Assembly (NCBI RefSeq): GCF_036850765.1
Contig: NC_089498.1
Location: 51,449,795 to 51,513,794 of the forward strand
Direction: 5' to 3'
Length of the DNA: 64,000 nucleotides
Source of the DNA: Saccopteryx bilineata
Lineage: Eukaryota > Chordata > Mammalia > Chiroptera > Emballonuridae
The translations under genes were made by a program, and so were the position numbers. Below are positions 23,546 through 35,525 of the stretch, in pieces (the stretch's first letter is position 1; each line of letters begins with the position of its first letter). Under the pieces are notes generated by a model. It worked only from the letters and a program-made list of their open reading frames with translations, was not told the DNA's origin and made no database searches.

Positions 23546-24290
23546 AACCTCTAGTGGTAGCTCATTTACTCTAATCATAAAAAGCACCTCCCTTAGCTAG
23601 TTGCTTCTTTCAGGGAATCACTGAATATCAGAGGTGGAAAAGATGTTAGCAAACATTTACTACAGCTCACATAATTTTAAGAGAAAGAAGGTGAACCAGA
23701 GGGAGATAAAGTTTCCTGCGTTAGATCAGTGAGTTAGTAGTAAAATTGAGATGACCAGGAATCCTTTCTTACAATACATTAACCTGGTGCAGGTTACCAT
23801 GTGGCTGTGGCAGGAATAAGCAGCTTTAGAGATTAGCCTTGCAAAACCAAACCTATAAAGTGCCAGCAAATGTCACATTCACATAACAGATGTTGTTTTA
23901 GATTACAATTATTGTCACTGACTCGTTCTGCCAGGTCCTCTCTTTTTAGACATCAGAGCCCAATTTGACAACCTGTAGAATTTCAGATACACAGAAAATG
24001 TTCTTCTCTTCTTCCTGCCCCATGTACTCTGCAAATTTGAGATTATGCCTGAGATAGTGAAAATGCCTCAAAAAAGCAACTGTTCAGTAATCCAAAAACA
24101 ATTTTCTAAACAGCATTATTTGCATGAGCTATATTCAAAACCTTGGATCCCAAAGATTCACATCATTGTCAGTGGAAAATAGTTTTTGCCCTCAGTGCCA
24201 AAAAAGAGGAAGAGAAAAGAATAAAATTGGTAGAACAGACAACAGTTTGGCTGGAAATGAAAAAGAATACTGAGTAAGTTGGGATGATCT
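23546..24290. other. Unique sequence
   Basis: Nothing recognised. Confidence 0.5.
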
Positions 24291-24303
24291 CAGAACTGAA
24301 ATT

Positions 24304-24681
24304 TTTTTAAAATTATTATTATTAAGTGAAAATGGAGAGGTAGAGGGACAGACTCCTGTGTGTGCTCCAACCAAGGTCTACCTAGCAAGCCCACTATGGG
24401 TGATGCTCTGCCCATCTGGGGCCATTGCTTCATTGCTTGGCAACTGAGCTATTTTTAGCACCTGAGGCAAGGCAATGATGCTATCCTCAGTACCCAGGGC
24501 CAACTTGCTCAAATGAGCCAAGGCTGTGAGAGGAGAGTAGAGAGATAGAAAGAGAGAGAAAAAGAAAGGGAAGAGGTGAGGAAGCAGATGGTCGCTTCTC
24601 CTGTGCACCCCGACTGGGGATCAAATGTGGGACTTCCACATGTTAGGCTGATGTTCTACTGCTGAGCCAACTGGCCAGGGC
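24304..24681 (-). mobile_element. SINE family A, diverged
   Basis: Minus-strand copy ending in the head complement 'ccaactggccagggcc'. Target-site duplication cagaactga[a/t]att at 24291-24303 and 24682-24694 with one mismatch. The CTCF-like unit is eroded (cccactatgggtgatg). Confidence 0.88.
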
Positions 24682-24694
24682 CAGAACTGATATT

Positions 24695-25114
24695 CAAATA
24701 GAATAATGGTTATGGATTGTGATGCAGAAGGATGGGGAAGTTGCCCTGTGTATAAATGACTGGTTGAGAAATTATTTAATGAGCACACTGAGGAAATAGG
24801 ATATGCTGTTGGGAGAAGAGCTAGATAACCAAGTACAAATGTCAGACGCTGTGGGAAATGTGCCAAAGCCTGAAAATGCCAAAAACAAAAAAATATGTCT
24901 ATGCTCAGAACAAGGAGATAGAAGATGAACGGTTGGTTCTACCGTAAGACTCTTTCCAGGAAGGAGTCACACTTTGTCTTCTCCCAACATATGGCAGTTT
25001 CCCTTTCAAGGGATGTAAATATTAGACTGGATATGGTATAATACTAGTGAGAGGAAACTAAAGCTCAAGGATATGAGAACATCTAAAAACACCACACTGG
25101 TACTTTAAGTCCAA
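24695..25114. other. Unique sequence
   Basis: Nothing recognised. Confidence 0.5.
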
Positions 25115-25310
25115 TTCAGCAAACTGTTATTGCGAATTTATAATACCCTGACATTTTGCTAGATGCCAGCAATGTCCAGATGAATAAGACGCAATCCCTG
25201 CCATCAAGGGCTCACAGTCTAGGGGCTAAAACAACCACAAGAAAAGTTAATTATATAACAATGTGATAAATGCAATAGTATATTGAATTTACTGTTACTT
25301 TGTAGAGCTA
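25115..25310 (-). repeat. LINE-2 fragment
   Basis: Antisense L2 landmarks: ttttgctagatgccagcaat, gaataagacgcaatccctgc, atcaagggctcacagtctag, and gataaatgcaatag. Confidence 0.7.
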
Positions 25311-25702
25311 AGAAATATGGAAAAAGAGCAAGGAGATTATAACTGGCCAAGGCTGATGTAAATTTTAGAAAGAAACTCAATTTTCTGGTTTGTAGATAAA
25401 TTACATTGGGTAGTTTGATACCAATCATGAGCAAAAATCTGGAACCAATTAATGAATAAAATATGGTAAACATAATTATAAGTTGAAGAGTCATCATGGA
25501 TTTACTGAGAAAGATTAGACTAACTTACATGATTTCATTTCCTTTTTAGAAAAAGTAAATTTGACTGGAAGGCAAGAAACAAAATATAGACATGTTTATC
25601 ATAGACATTATCTCATGTACTACTTTTCTGCAAGTATTCAACCAGGTCTTCAATGATATTCTTGTCAAACAAGAAATGTGTATATGATTGCTAGTATACT
25701 GA

Positions 25703-25759
25703 GATGAACTTGCAAATACCAATTAATTGGAAGACATCAGTGAGTAGGGAGCCTTCTAG
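25703..25759 (+). repeat. Short dispersed duplicate, copy 1
   Basis: gatgaacttgcaaataccaa followed by attaattggaagacatcagt corresponds to the segment at 26380-26432 (gatgaacttggaaatgctaa, attaattggtagatatcaat), about 680 bp away, with roughly three quarters identity. Confidence 0.5.
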
Positions 25760-26379
25760 TGGTGGGTGATAGGGTCCTTTTCCTTGATGTGACTGTGTGA
25801 AAATTTATATTCATTATTTAGATAATACATCAATAGGGGACTCCACAGGAAATAGACAACAGGGTCAAGCAGCAAAATCTGAGGAGAGTTTGATAAAGAG
25901 GCTATTGACATGTGGACATGAATAAAGGAAACTGATAAGGGATGGTGCAAAGTCTCAGAACTGGCCTGACAAATGGAGGAGAAAGATCAGACCCTGGAAT
26001 TGATAATGAAGTCAGAGAAGCAAGCAGAAGGCTTCTGCCCTGGTCAGGACTCAGGATGCATTGCACTGATGCTCTGCTTGTTTGTCCCTGCTTTGCGATT
26101 CCTGCAGGTACCGACCCACCTCCATGCACTTTCTCTTCCCTGGACTCATCATCTGCACAGGGACCTGTTAAAGTGGTTTGCTCCTCTGTATATCAGCTAT
26201 TTTCCTGCCTTTGATTTATTGCTTGTGAAGACCTTAGTTAGATCTTTCCTGATGTACTATTATAGTGACATGGACACTTTTGTTCCCCATCATGCTTGTG
26301 AACTTTTGGCAGGGTGTTTTTTGATGCACCGGTGAATGAGAAGAAATATGGGCCTGACACTAACACTTGAAAGAACTTG

Positions 26380-26432
26380 GATGAACTTGGAAATGCTAAT
26401 TAATTGGTAGATATCAATGGATACGCTTCTAG
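26380..26432 (+). repeat. Short dispersed duplicate, copy 2
   Basis: Partner of 25703-25759, in the same orientation. Origin unknown. Confidence 0.5.
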
Positions 26433-28084
26433 AGAAGATGGGAACAGAGCAATTGTACTTAGAGGAGACTGTTGTCTGAATTTTTATGGTGCCCTATTCC
26501 ATCTTCCTGGTAAATTTCTAAATATTTTCTTCTCATTGCGTCGATAAATAAATTATTCTTAGAATAAAGTATGACATAGTTGTTCCCAAACAAATATAAT
26601 TTTTTAGGGTGTTTTCTTGAAACCATAGCGTCTTTCTTGGGCCAGTCTTCAAATGACTATTTTCTGATTTGAGGACATACAAGCAGTAATAAAAATTTCT
26701 CAGGAATGAACAACATAAATACTCTCAAAATGTATTGTAGGTACTTTACATAACAGATAATACCTATAGGGCTAACCAAGACTTGTTAGTAATTTAATGA
26801 GACTCCCTATAGTTTATGTATCAAACTGAAAAGAAAAAACAAACAAACAAGCATTTGGGTTTGATCAAGGAATATTCTCTTTCTTCCTTTTCCATCATTT
26901 ATATTGCCAAGGTGAATCCAAGATAATAGGTTGATCCAGGTAGACTGAAATTTTAATATCATTTCTGAGTTCACTCTCTTGTCTAGAGGGATATGCAAAA
27001 TAGATCATATTTATTTATAAATTACTCAGAGAAGTTCTTTCTCTCACACTCTCTCTCTCTCAAACCTCTTGCTGTGGAGGTCCCTGTTTCAAAGAACCAA
27101 AAAGTCCTCTTTTAATTTCTCAGAACGTCCTAAAGGACCCCTCTGGGGATGGAACATTGTGAGGTTGCTATACTCTTTCATAAGTTTTAAACTTATATAT
27201 TTTCCAATTACTAAAAGAAAGTGACTTCACATATCAGTATATTTGAAATGAAAACCTTCTTAAGATAAAAGATGATGTTACCATCGTTTCAAAAGAGAAT
27301 GATATTTGAATGGTCATAATTTTTCTATTATGTGGCTCTTTTAGAACCACTTACTGAAAAAGAAATGTTTGAGAGCTCATTGAAGCTGCTTGAGGTTACT
27401 TTACAATTCTTTCCCACAACTGAGATTGTATCGTTTTAACTGCAAACTTGACAGTGGAAGCTATTTCCTTTGTGAATTCTGGGACTACATTCTGGAGCCT
27501 GTGGGCATATCAATTCAGATTGCTGCCTTCCCTCACCCGGCAAGGCAGCCAGTCAAGTAGAACACCACGAGGTGATTAGAATTTTACTGCCCCCAATTAC
27601 TGACCGCAGCTTTTTCTCAGTCTTGCTAGCTTCCTGCTTAGTAACAGGAATGTGGCAAGCACTGAATTGACAACCAATTTCTTTCTTGCTCTCATATTTA
27701 AAATAAGGTCTTAAGGATATAAAACAGCCAATTAAACATTTTACTTGGGCTTTCCATTAGAACTTTAAACTCTCAGTACCCGGGGCTTACTCGGGCCACA
27801 GGATTCTCACAATCTTTCTGGTTAAAATGGACTTAATTATATAACAACATCTGGGTCCCCATTATCCAGGGAATGTAGGAGAAAGTCGGTGTCCAGGAAA
27901 GTGGCCAAGGCATTTCACTATATAAATCTTCCTTCTTTTCTCCTCTAGGTACTATTTTTAGAAATTTAAGACATCTAGGTCAGGAATTAAAGCCATCCTT
28001 GTGTAATAGTTAATAGGACTTTAAAGACATGTGTGCCATCTTTCTTATTTTGTGAACAATGAGGTTTCTTTTTTTTAATTCATC

Positions 28085-28200
28085 ATGTCAATTGGTTGAT
28101 TCTCTTCTGAGTAAGACATTGTGCTAGACACTGGGGAGACCAGCAAGATGAATGAGCTTCACCCTCTGCCTTCAAGGAGTGGAGCAGACATGTTTATTTA
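28085..28200 (-). repeat. LINE-2 fragment
   Basis: Antisense L2 landmarks: acattgtgctagacactggg, gagaccagcaagatgaatga, ctgccttcaaggagtggagc. Confidence 0.65.
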
Positions 28201-28678
28201 TATAGCATTAATCAGAATGTATTTGACCATTTTTGACTTAAAAACATCCATTTCATATGACACAGCTTAATAATAAGGATTTTAGTCATGCTTATAGTAA
28301 TATCATGCCTAAGGACTAAAGATCTTAAATATAACTGTTGAAATATGGGAAGGCTTTAATGGGACATATATGATTTTAGTAATGCCTTGAAGCTTGATTA
28401 GAACCGGAAACTCATTAAACTAATCTGCTTTTGTCCTAGATAGTAAGAAGCTTGTTCAAGCAATAGAGTGCACAAAGTCAGAGTTATACTTAGAAAATAT
28501 CAAGGAGTTTAGAATGACTCAAACAGATAATTCATGGGTAGGACAGAGAAAGACAAATAGAGATGCAACAGTGAACTATGGTGTGATAGTGCATATTTAT
28601 TAGGCTAGAAGGAAGCATCAAAGATGTTGGAGAAGAAAGAAGAAAATTCACAGCTATGTACCTACTATTCCACCATTC
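28201..28678. other. Unique AT-rich sequence
   Basis: Nothing recognised. Confidence 0.5.
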
Positions 28679-29013
28679 TTTTTTTGTTTTGTTTTTTAGG
28701 TGAGAAGAAGGGAGATAGGCAGATTCCCTCATGAGCCCCGACAGGGATCCACCCGGCAAACCCATCTGGGGATGATGCTGGGTCCCAAACTATTTTTAGC
28801 ACCTGAGGCTGATGTGCTGAGACCAACTGAGTTATCTTCAGGGCCCGGGGCTGATGCTTGGACCAATTGAGCCACTGGCTGTGGGAGGGGAAGAGGGAAA
28901 GAAGGGGGAGAGAAGCAGATAGTCACTTCTCCTGTGTGTCCTGACTGGGAATTGAACCAGGAACGTCCATATGTCAAGCTGCTCCTCTATCCACTGAGCT
29001 GCTGGCCAAGGCC
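28679..29013 (-). mobile_element. SINE family A, diverged
   Basis: T-rich left end, 'gggatccacccggcaaaccc', and the head complement ending gctgctggccaaggcc. Flanking tccaccattct and tccactatttct form an imperfect target-site duplication. Confidence 0.85.
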
Positions 29014-29260
29014 TCCACTATTTCTGAGATCAACACTTGTGCTCCCCAAGATGGGCTGACCTTCTCAGGCACAGAAAATTAATAAACAAATTTGACAGTA
29101 TCTTAATACGGCTATTTTGAAGTAAATGTGAACATTAACAAAAAGAATCCAAAGTAAAAGGGAAACTGAAAAATGCTTTGTTTGAGAGATAATGAAACAG
29201 ATAAGAAATAGGGCAGAGGTCACAGGCCTAGAGTATCCAGACAGGTGGCATAAAGAAGGG

Positions 29261-29450
29261 GTCAGCAAACCATGATCCAAATTTACCCCTCTGCCTATTT
29301 TTGTAAATAAAGTTTTATGAGAACATAGTTAGCCCTGTCATTCTCATAGTATCTGTGACTGTGTTCATGCTGCACTATAATTAGAGTCAAGCAGTTGTAA
29401 CACAGACAGTATGACTTGAAGCCTAACATATTTTTCTATTTAGGTCTTTG
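29261..29450. repeat. Old hAT-Charlie-like fragment
   Basis: ggggtcagcaaaccatgatc and ttttgtaaataaagttttat follow the mammalian MITE with ends GGGGTCAGCAAACT and an internal 'cctgtttttgtaaataaagttttattggaaca'. The right inverted repeat is not visible, so it is a fragment. Confidence 0.7.
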
Positions 29451-31435
29451 TTTAGCATGTGTTTGCTGCCACTTACCTTAAATTTCAGCTCTTCATTGAT
29501 TTTCTGTTGCCAAATCTTCCCAGCTTTCAGGAGAACCTAGATGTTGGGACATTTTTGTGATATTGGCCAGTGGTTAAAGCCTGATAATGTAATAAAAAAA
29601 GTTCAATTTCAGGAGTCAAAAGCAACATTTGTATTGTCTGAGTTTGGTCCATGACCGTGCATTTGTGGCTCCAGATTTGAGACAGAGAACAGAACATCAT
29701 TATGAGAAGGGGAGCACAAAATGGTAGGGGGAGGTAAGTTACACAGCAGGGAGACTAGTGGAACAGTAAACGGCCTGTGGGACTTGTGAACGAGAGTGGA
29801 GTAGCAGTCGAGAAGATGAAAAGACCATGTTTATTCTCACCTGTCAAGTTTGCTTTAGCGCAGTTTTCAAGGCATTGGTAAAATGATTCAGACATACTGA
29901 CAGTTTTTACTACTATGTTTATTGGACTAATTTCCCCTCTTTTAGCCTTTATATGGTACTTTATTATGTAAGAAGAGAATGGGATTAATTGTGCACCTGG
30001 GATTTAGAGTTCTAATTTAATTTAAAAAAAGGTAAATTAAAGAATTACATGGACAAAACATATTTCTTGATCTTTAGACACATGTGAAGAGAAGAAAATA
30101 TTGAGGAGGAAAACTGGAGTCAATATTATCTTCAATGAGATATTAATTTTAAATAAGCATCCACTGAATTTTACATCTTGACAAATGTACACACAAAAAC
30201 TTGTTTACATTTTTAATGGTAGCTAATCACCCAAGGCCTTGTTTAACTTGTTTCCTCCCAAATCCTCAGGGCCCAGCACAATGCAGTCCCATCACAGGCA
30301 TCTGTTAAGTTTGTTGCATGAATGGATACATGAATCAATGGTCAAATGGAGCCTCACATACATGCTGTAATGCATATCTCATATCTTCCATTTATGACTT
30401 CTGGTTTTGCTCCCATGACCTTCTGGCCTCTCTTATGTCTCTCTGTCTTCCTTTTCCAAAACCAAATTCTTTTTAAAACACAACTGAATTATCTTTATTA
30501 TTATTATTATTATTATTATTAGCCAAATCTTCTACTAGTTTTTATCTTCAACTTATGCATCAGCTTGGGCTTTTTCTCAACTTTCTCAAGTCTTCCTCAG
30601 TTTGGGGCCACTGCTTCTTATAAACTGAATTATCATTTTATTAACAGCAACAATAATCATGAGCGTAACAATAAAGTAAGGGGAAAAACATTAAACAACA
30701 ATAATAGCCAAAGGACTTAAATGAACCCTTAGGTAGAAGGTTTGGAGAATCAAAACAGCCTGTGTCTTGAGAAAAACTAAACTAAGTTACTTAAGTTTCA
30801 AGGGTTGCTCCTGAAAATGCTCTCAGGCTGCCTAGGACAGTTATTGATTCATTACACACACCCAATAAGTATTAATTCCCTTTTCCCATTCAATGTAGAC
30901 TAAGTCAGGGTTAAATAGACATTTCATACATTCAGGCCTTTCAGACATGAGACCTATATTAATTTCTATGTTTCTTTCAAATATTATTTCAAGTTCAAAT
31001 AAAAATGTTAATATTTGGTTTCAAAGAGAATAATCTGTATATTATTGCTAATGTCTTATTGGGAAACTGGTCTCTTAAACCTATGATTTAAAATGGCCCA
31101 TGCATTCTTAAGTATAATGTTATTATATTCAACACTACATTACTCTTGACTATGTCTGTAGTTGTAGAAAAGAGACCTATGGTACACACAGATTTGTATA
31201 ATCCATAGTATTTAGATCTGAAAGTAACCAATAGAGTCCATTTAATTCATTCTCTTTATATTTTTCTGATGAGAAAACTTTGGCTGCATGATGGAAATGG
31301 ACTGGACTGTATAGAAAACTTCATGGAAAAGTATGTATGTATATACATATTTAAAGAAATGCCTATAACAATAAAAAGTGCCATCTGCTCCTCCATAGTG
31401 GTGGTGGTCTGATCACTGTGATGCCCATGGGACGT
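29451..31435. other. Mostly unique sequence
   Basis: Includes an L2-tail-like piece near 30265-30345 (gcccagcacaatgcagtccc to ttgttgcatgaatggata) and a (TTA)n run. No gene seen. Confidence 0.5.
30495..30521 (+). repeat. (TTA)n microsatellite
   Basis: About nine uninterrupted TTA units. Confidence 0.92.
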
Positions 31436-31509
31436 GTGGCTCACCTCTGGGGTAGGAGTAGCCCTGGGCCCAGAATCTTAGTAGCTGCTGCTCCAACACT
31501 CTTTGTACC

Positions 31510-32177
31510 ATAGTCACCTCCACAGTCTCCTTGGAACGTTTCCAGAAACTTCACATGGTCTTCTGCACCCTCCATGAAGGTCTAGGATAGTGCCCAAGCA
31601 GCTCCTGGGAACTGGAGGGACAGAAGAATTGATCAGAGATATTGATGAAGAGCAATAAGAAGCAAATGAAATGCTGGGAGAGATGGAAGAAACTACATCA
31701 TGCACCTCTATCCTTCTGTAATCCTGTAAAGCCTATGCTTGGAAACTACTGGAAGGACCTTGCCAAACTCCACCAGAAAGTGAAAAGTCTACCTAGAGGC
31801 CAAGAAGACATGAAATATGGACATACACTATAGAAAAAGAGCATATGAATTGGCTACAGTCTCAAAGGCATTGCTTTTGCGTGGCATTGATGGCCTGAAC
31901 CCGGGCCACCCAGAGTATTGAGTGTTCTCATCAGATTGCCACAGAGATGGCCTGAGATTGGCTCAGAAATCATAGAAGATCTAAGGGTGCAATGTGACCA
32001 GTAGAATGTACCAAGAATAGACTGGTAAACACAAGTGAAAACTTGAGTAAAAGTTGTTAGATTCTCCTGTCAATGTCCAGAAAAGTAACCACCAACAAGC
32101 TGCTATTTTCATTTCATCTTACTGGAGTAGGCCATCCTGGGAGACCTTATTATCACAGATACTTTCCCAAGCATTGA
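31510..32177 (+). pseudogene. VTI1B: VTI1B processed pseudogene (retrocopy)
   Basis: Read across frames, this follows the Qb-SNARE VTI1B (endosomal/trans-Golgi vesicle fusion) nearly end to end: FQKLH near the start, LLGTGGTEELIRDIDEEQ, EANEMLGEMEE, KDLAKLH, MKYG, NRLQSQ-like text, RATQSIE, NRLVNTSENLSKS, SMSRKVTTNKLL, then a degraded membrane anchor and a stop at 32175-32177. The span of 668 nt fits a protein of about 230 residues without any intron, although the parent gene is multi-exonic, so it is a retrocopy. The start codon is ATA at 31510, there is a TAA at 31656, a frameshift inside LN/RATQ near 31897 and further stops. It cannot make VTI1B. The identification is from memory of the human protein. 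Confidence 0.85.
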
Positions 32178-32396
32178 AGTCCCTACAGGGAAGGGATTGT
32201 GGACTAGAACTTTGACCTTGTGAATAGAGGGTGTTAAACATGTGGAATAAACATATCACTTCTGCAATAGCTGGTGGTTGGAGGATGCACTGTGTAGGCA
32301 GACTGTGGACACAGGGAGGAAACATTAAATACAATTTAAATGTGAAGGAACAGCAACAAGACCAATGTGATATACCAAGGTAATAAATGCTGTTTA
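32178..32396 (+). pseudogene. VTI1B: 3'UTR of the VTI1B retrocopy
   Basis: Sequence continues without a break from the stop to an AATAAA signal at 32382-32387, then a degraded A-rich end (tttaaaattttt). Weakly similar flanks (agtgccatc near 31377, aatgccatcc near 32416) might be remnants of a target-site duplication, which would put some 5'UTR upstream of 31510. Confidence 0.6.
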
Positions 32397-32610
32397 GGAT
32401 TTCTTTAAAATTTTTAATGCCATCCAAAATTCTAAAGTTGATTTAGTATTGTAACTATAACAAACTCTACATGATGCAGATGGCCACATGGAATTTAGAG
32501 AAAAAGAACAATTAATAATGTTGATTAGATTGTTTCAAATTAAATTTGTTTTACTTACATCATGCTGAAAATGATGTAGCTGTTAATTGGTCTTAAGAAT
32601 TGGTAATTGA

Positions 32611-32925
32611 CCTGACCAGGCGGTGATGCAGTAGGTAGAGCATTAGACTAGGACACAGAGGACCCAGGTTTGACACCCTGAGGTTGCCAGACTGAGCATG
32701 GACTCATCTGGTTTGAGCAAGGCTCACCAGCTTGAGTCCAAGATCTCTGGATTGACCAACGGGTCACTCAGTCTACTGTAGCCCCCCAATCAAGGCACAT
32801 ATGAGAATGCAATCAATGAACAACTAAGGTGCTGCAACAAAGAATTGATGCTTCTCATCTCTATTTCATTCTGTCTGTCCCTATCTGTCCTTCTCTCTGT
32901 CTCTGTCACAAAAAAAATAAAAATA
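32611..32925 (+). mobile_element. SINE family B
   Basis: Head cctgaccaggcggtgatgca, CT-rich tail and poly-A. Exact 13-bp target-site duplication aattggtaattga at 32598-32610 and 32926-32938. Confidence 0.92.
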
Positions 32926-32938
32926 AATTGGTAATTGA

Positions 32939-33689
32939 ATAATGAGAAAGCAGGTAAGATTAAGAAAAATAAATAAATATACCCAAAGGTAAAATTGTAT
33001 CTAGTCAAGAGGAATTAATAGAAGATCTAATGCAAGTTGATTTTTTATTAAAAAATATGACAGTAGTTTTTTTTTTGTTTTCTTAAAGAGGAGAGACAAT
33101 TAATGCTTTATTTAAAATAGTAGCCATGCTAAACTCACCTTTTAATATCAGTCTTCACAAAAAGTAGGGGTAAATACATCATCATAAATCAAGGTGAAAT
33201 AAAGGCTTTGGCACAATAGCTTATAAGGGAAGGCCAGTAAAGAAATACTTTCCTGGACCCAAATCAATGAATATCAAATAGAATGTATATTATAGTATTT
33301 CTAACCTTAGTACATGAAACTGACTATTAATTTGAAAAGTATTTGACATATAGGATATGTCAGAAAATATAAAAGTAGTAGTAGTTTTCAAAAATGTGTA
33401 TAAAACATAAATCTAGAAACTGTCATTTTTTATTTAATGTTTATAAATAGATACACAGTTCCTACTCCCTTGGCTATTTAAGGTAAATTATCGTTTAATT
33501 GCTGTTTTCTATTCAGACATATTTTTAGGTGGTGTTTCAGATTCTAATAAAATGTTAGACTCAATTTTCTCAATTTTTATTTGCAAAATAATTCAATTTT
33601 CATTAGTGAAGAGGACAGAACAAAGGAGAAAATGTGAATGTTTATTGTGATAGTTCCAAGCAGCACCATGTTACTAATTTCTATCTTTA
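32939..33689. other. Unique AT-rich sequence
   Basis: Nothing recognised. Confidence 0.5.
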
Positions 33690-33830
33690 ACAAAGGATAA
33701 TACTCCTTCATTCAGCAGTAATAATTGAGCATCAACTCTGTGTGATGTGTTGTTCTAGTGCTTCCATAGACCAGTATGCATAACCAGTAACCCTCGAATC
33801 ATGAAGCTCACATTCCCGTTGCCAGGTATA
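33690..33830 (-). repeat. LINE-2 fragment
   Basis: Antisense landmarks: ttgagcatcaactctgtgtg, gtgttgttctagtgcttcca, tcatgaagctcacattccc. Confidence 0.6.
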
Positions 33831-35174
33831 TTTATCTTTGTATTCTAAGTGAAACATCTATAATTACAGATTTTAAAATGTCATGTTGGACTTAGGTAAA
33901 TTTAAAAGAGTAAGTAATACTTTATGTTGGATATGCGATGTAGCTTAGAACATACTCATATTTGTTTCACTCTTCAACATCTGAAGATTTTGTTAATCAG
34001 AGAAGAAAATTGAGGTTTTGAAAGGTAGATTGACATCCCTGAGCCTCACTGACAGTAAATAGCAATGATGAGGCTGTTCCCCTCTCATTCCAGGACTATG
34101 CTGATTTCTCTCCCCTACTGTGCCCTCCACAGCATTCTGGTGAAAGGCCACTTACAGCCATGGGAGTGGGCAGACCACTAAACAAGTCTTGATTGTAGCA
34201 AAGGGGAAAAAATGAATATTTGCTAGCAAAAAAAGACCAGGTTGAGCAATACTAGGAAAGCATATAGGAGAATCTCATATTTAGCAGTGATATCAAGCAA
34301 TAGAGTATCATTTCATGGTATTTGGAAGCACTTAAGAGCCTGAATGCCCAAGAATTGAATGGATCACTGATCTGGGAATAAGTTTGAACAATGGGAAAGT
34401 GTGAAGGGTGAGTGCATCGGCATGATGGAGTAACCTGCCATGGAGAAGCAAAGGCCTTTCATGGAAGCTGGTGGATTGCCTAAAGCAGGCTTGGGCTCTG
34501 ACAGATGACTTGTCAGCTGTTTTCTCTGCGAAATCTTAGTGTCTCCCTACTTTATTACAAGAAGCAAGGAGCTTTGTGGGATTCTCTTTTACAAGGCAGT
34601 CCCCTCCTCCCTGGAAGTTTATGCATCTTGCAGCTTACAAAAACACTTTGCCTTTTTTTCCGTTTTGACATGTAAGTGTACAATACTTCATCTATGATGA
34701 AATGGAATTGTGAAGATGAATAGGGAAAGAATAGGGCACATATCTTCTTGGACAGGCCATTAAGCCTCCCTTACAAACTTTGTTATAGCAATAGTTGTTA
34801 AAAGAGGGGGAGGGAGTGGGAGAATTAGTATTGGACCGACACTGTATGCTAAGCTCTATATATGCCCTATACCTTCTAGTTTTTGTAAAACACCCTTTGT
34901 GGGAGAGGTATTATTGTAGTATCTCTTTTATAGATGAGAATGTAACTAGTAATATGTAACTAGAACTCTTAATCACAGTACTGTACCCTCTTTATATGTC
35001 ATTGCATATTTTCTCTCACTGTCTCATAAAAAAATTTTACTTTTCCTACATAATCATTGTAATGATATCTTTTTAAATCCTATTACACTTTTACCACTTT
35101 TTTTGAAGTACACTTGACATTCAAAAATTTGCACATATTTAATGTGTATAATTTGATAAATTTGGACATACACC
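33831..35174. other. Mostly unique sequence
   Basis: A MIR-like antisense relic lies near 34830-34960 (acactgtatgctaagctcta and ttttatagatgagaatgtaa). Otherwise nothing seen. Confidence 0.5.
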
Positions 35175-35182
35175 CTTTAGAC

Positions 35183-35517
35183 CAGGGGTAGTCAACCTTT
35201 TCACACCTACCGCTCACTTTTGTATCTCTGTTAGTAGTAAAATTTTCTAACCGCCCACTGGTTCTACAGTAATGATGATTTCTAAAGTAGGGAAGTAACT
35301 TTACTTTATAAAATTTATAAAGCAGAGTTACAGCAAGTTAAAGCATACCAAGTACTTTATGTGGATTTTCACTAAGTTTGGCAGAATAAATCTTTATAAA
35401 ACAACTTACTATAGTTAAATCTATCTTTTTATTTATACTTTGCTTGCTCCACTACCGCCCACCATAAAAGCTGGAACTCCCACAGGTGGGTGGTAGGGAC
35501 CAGGTTGACTACCACTG
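35183..35517. mobile_element. Non-autonomous hAT element, 335 bp
   Basis: Left end caggggtagtcaaccttttc; right end on the opposite strand cagtggtagtcaacctggtc: about 16 of the first 20 bases form the inverted repeat. Flanks ctttagac (35175-35182) and cttagacc (35518-35525) look like an 8-bp target duplication with a one-base slip. Internal paired segments 'accgctcact' and 'accgcccacc' recur. No reading frame. Confidence 0.82.
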
Positions 35518-35525
35518 CTTAGACC

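Larger units (their letters stand above)
25311..28084. other. Mostly unique sequence
   Basis: Holds two related short segments (25703-25759 and 26380-26432). A 120-codon frame at 25973-26335, with an overlapping 90-codon frame, has no recognisable domain or repeat origin, so I do not call it a gene. The part from 27400 to 27950 is repeat-free and less AT-rich, which could reflect conserved non-coding sequence, but I cannot test that here. Confidence 0.45.

Noticed and set aside
25973..26335. 120-codon frame beginning MEEKDQTLELIMKSEKQ
   Set aside because: Overlaps another frame of 90 codons in a different phase, has no known motif and no splice or poly-A context that I can support.
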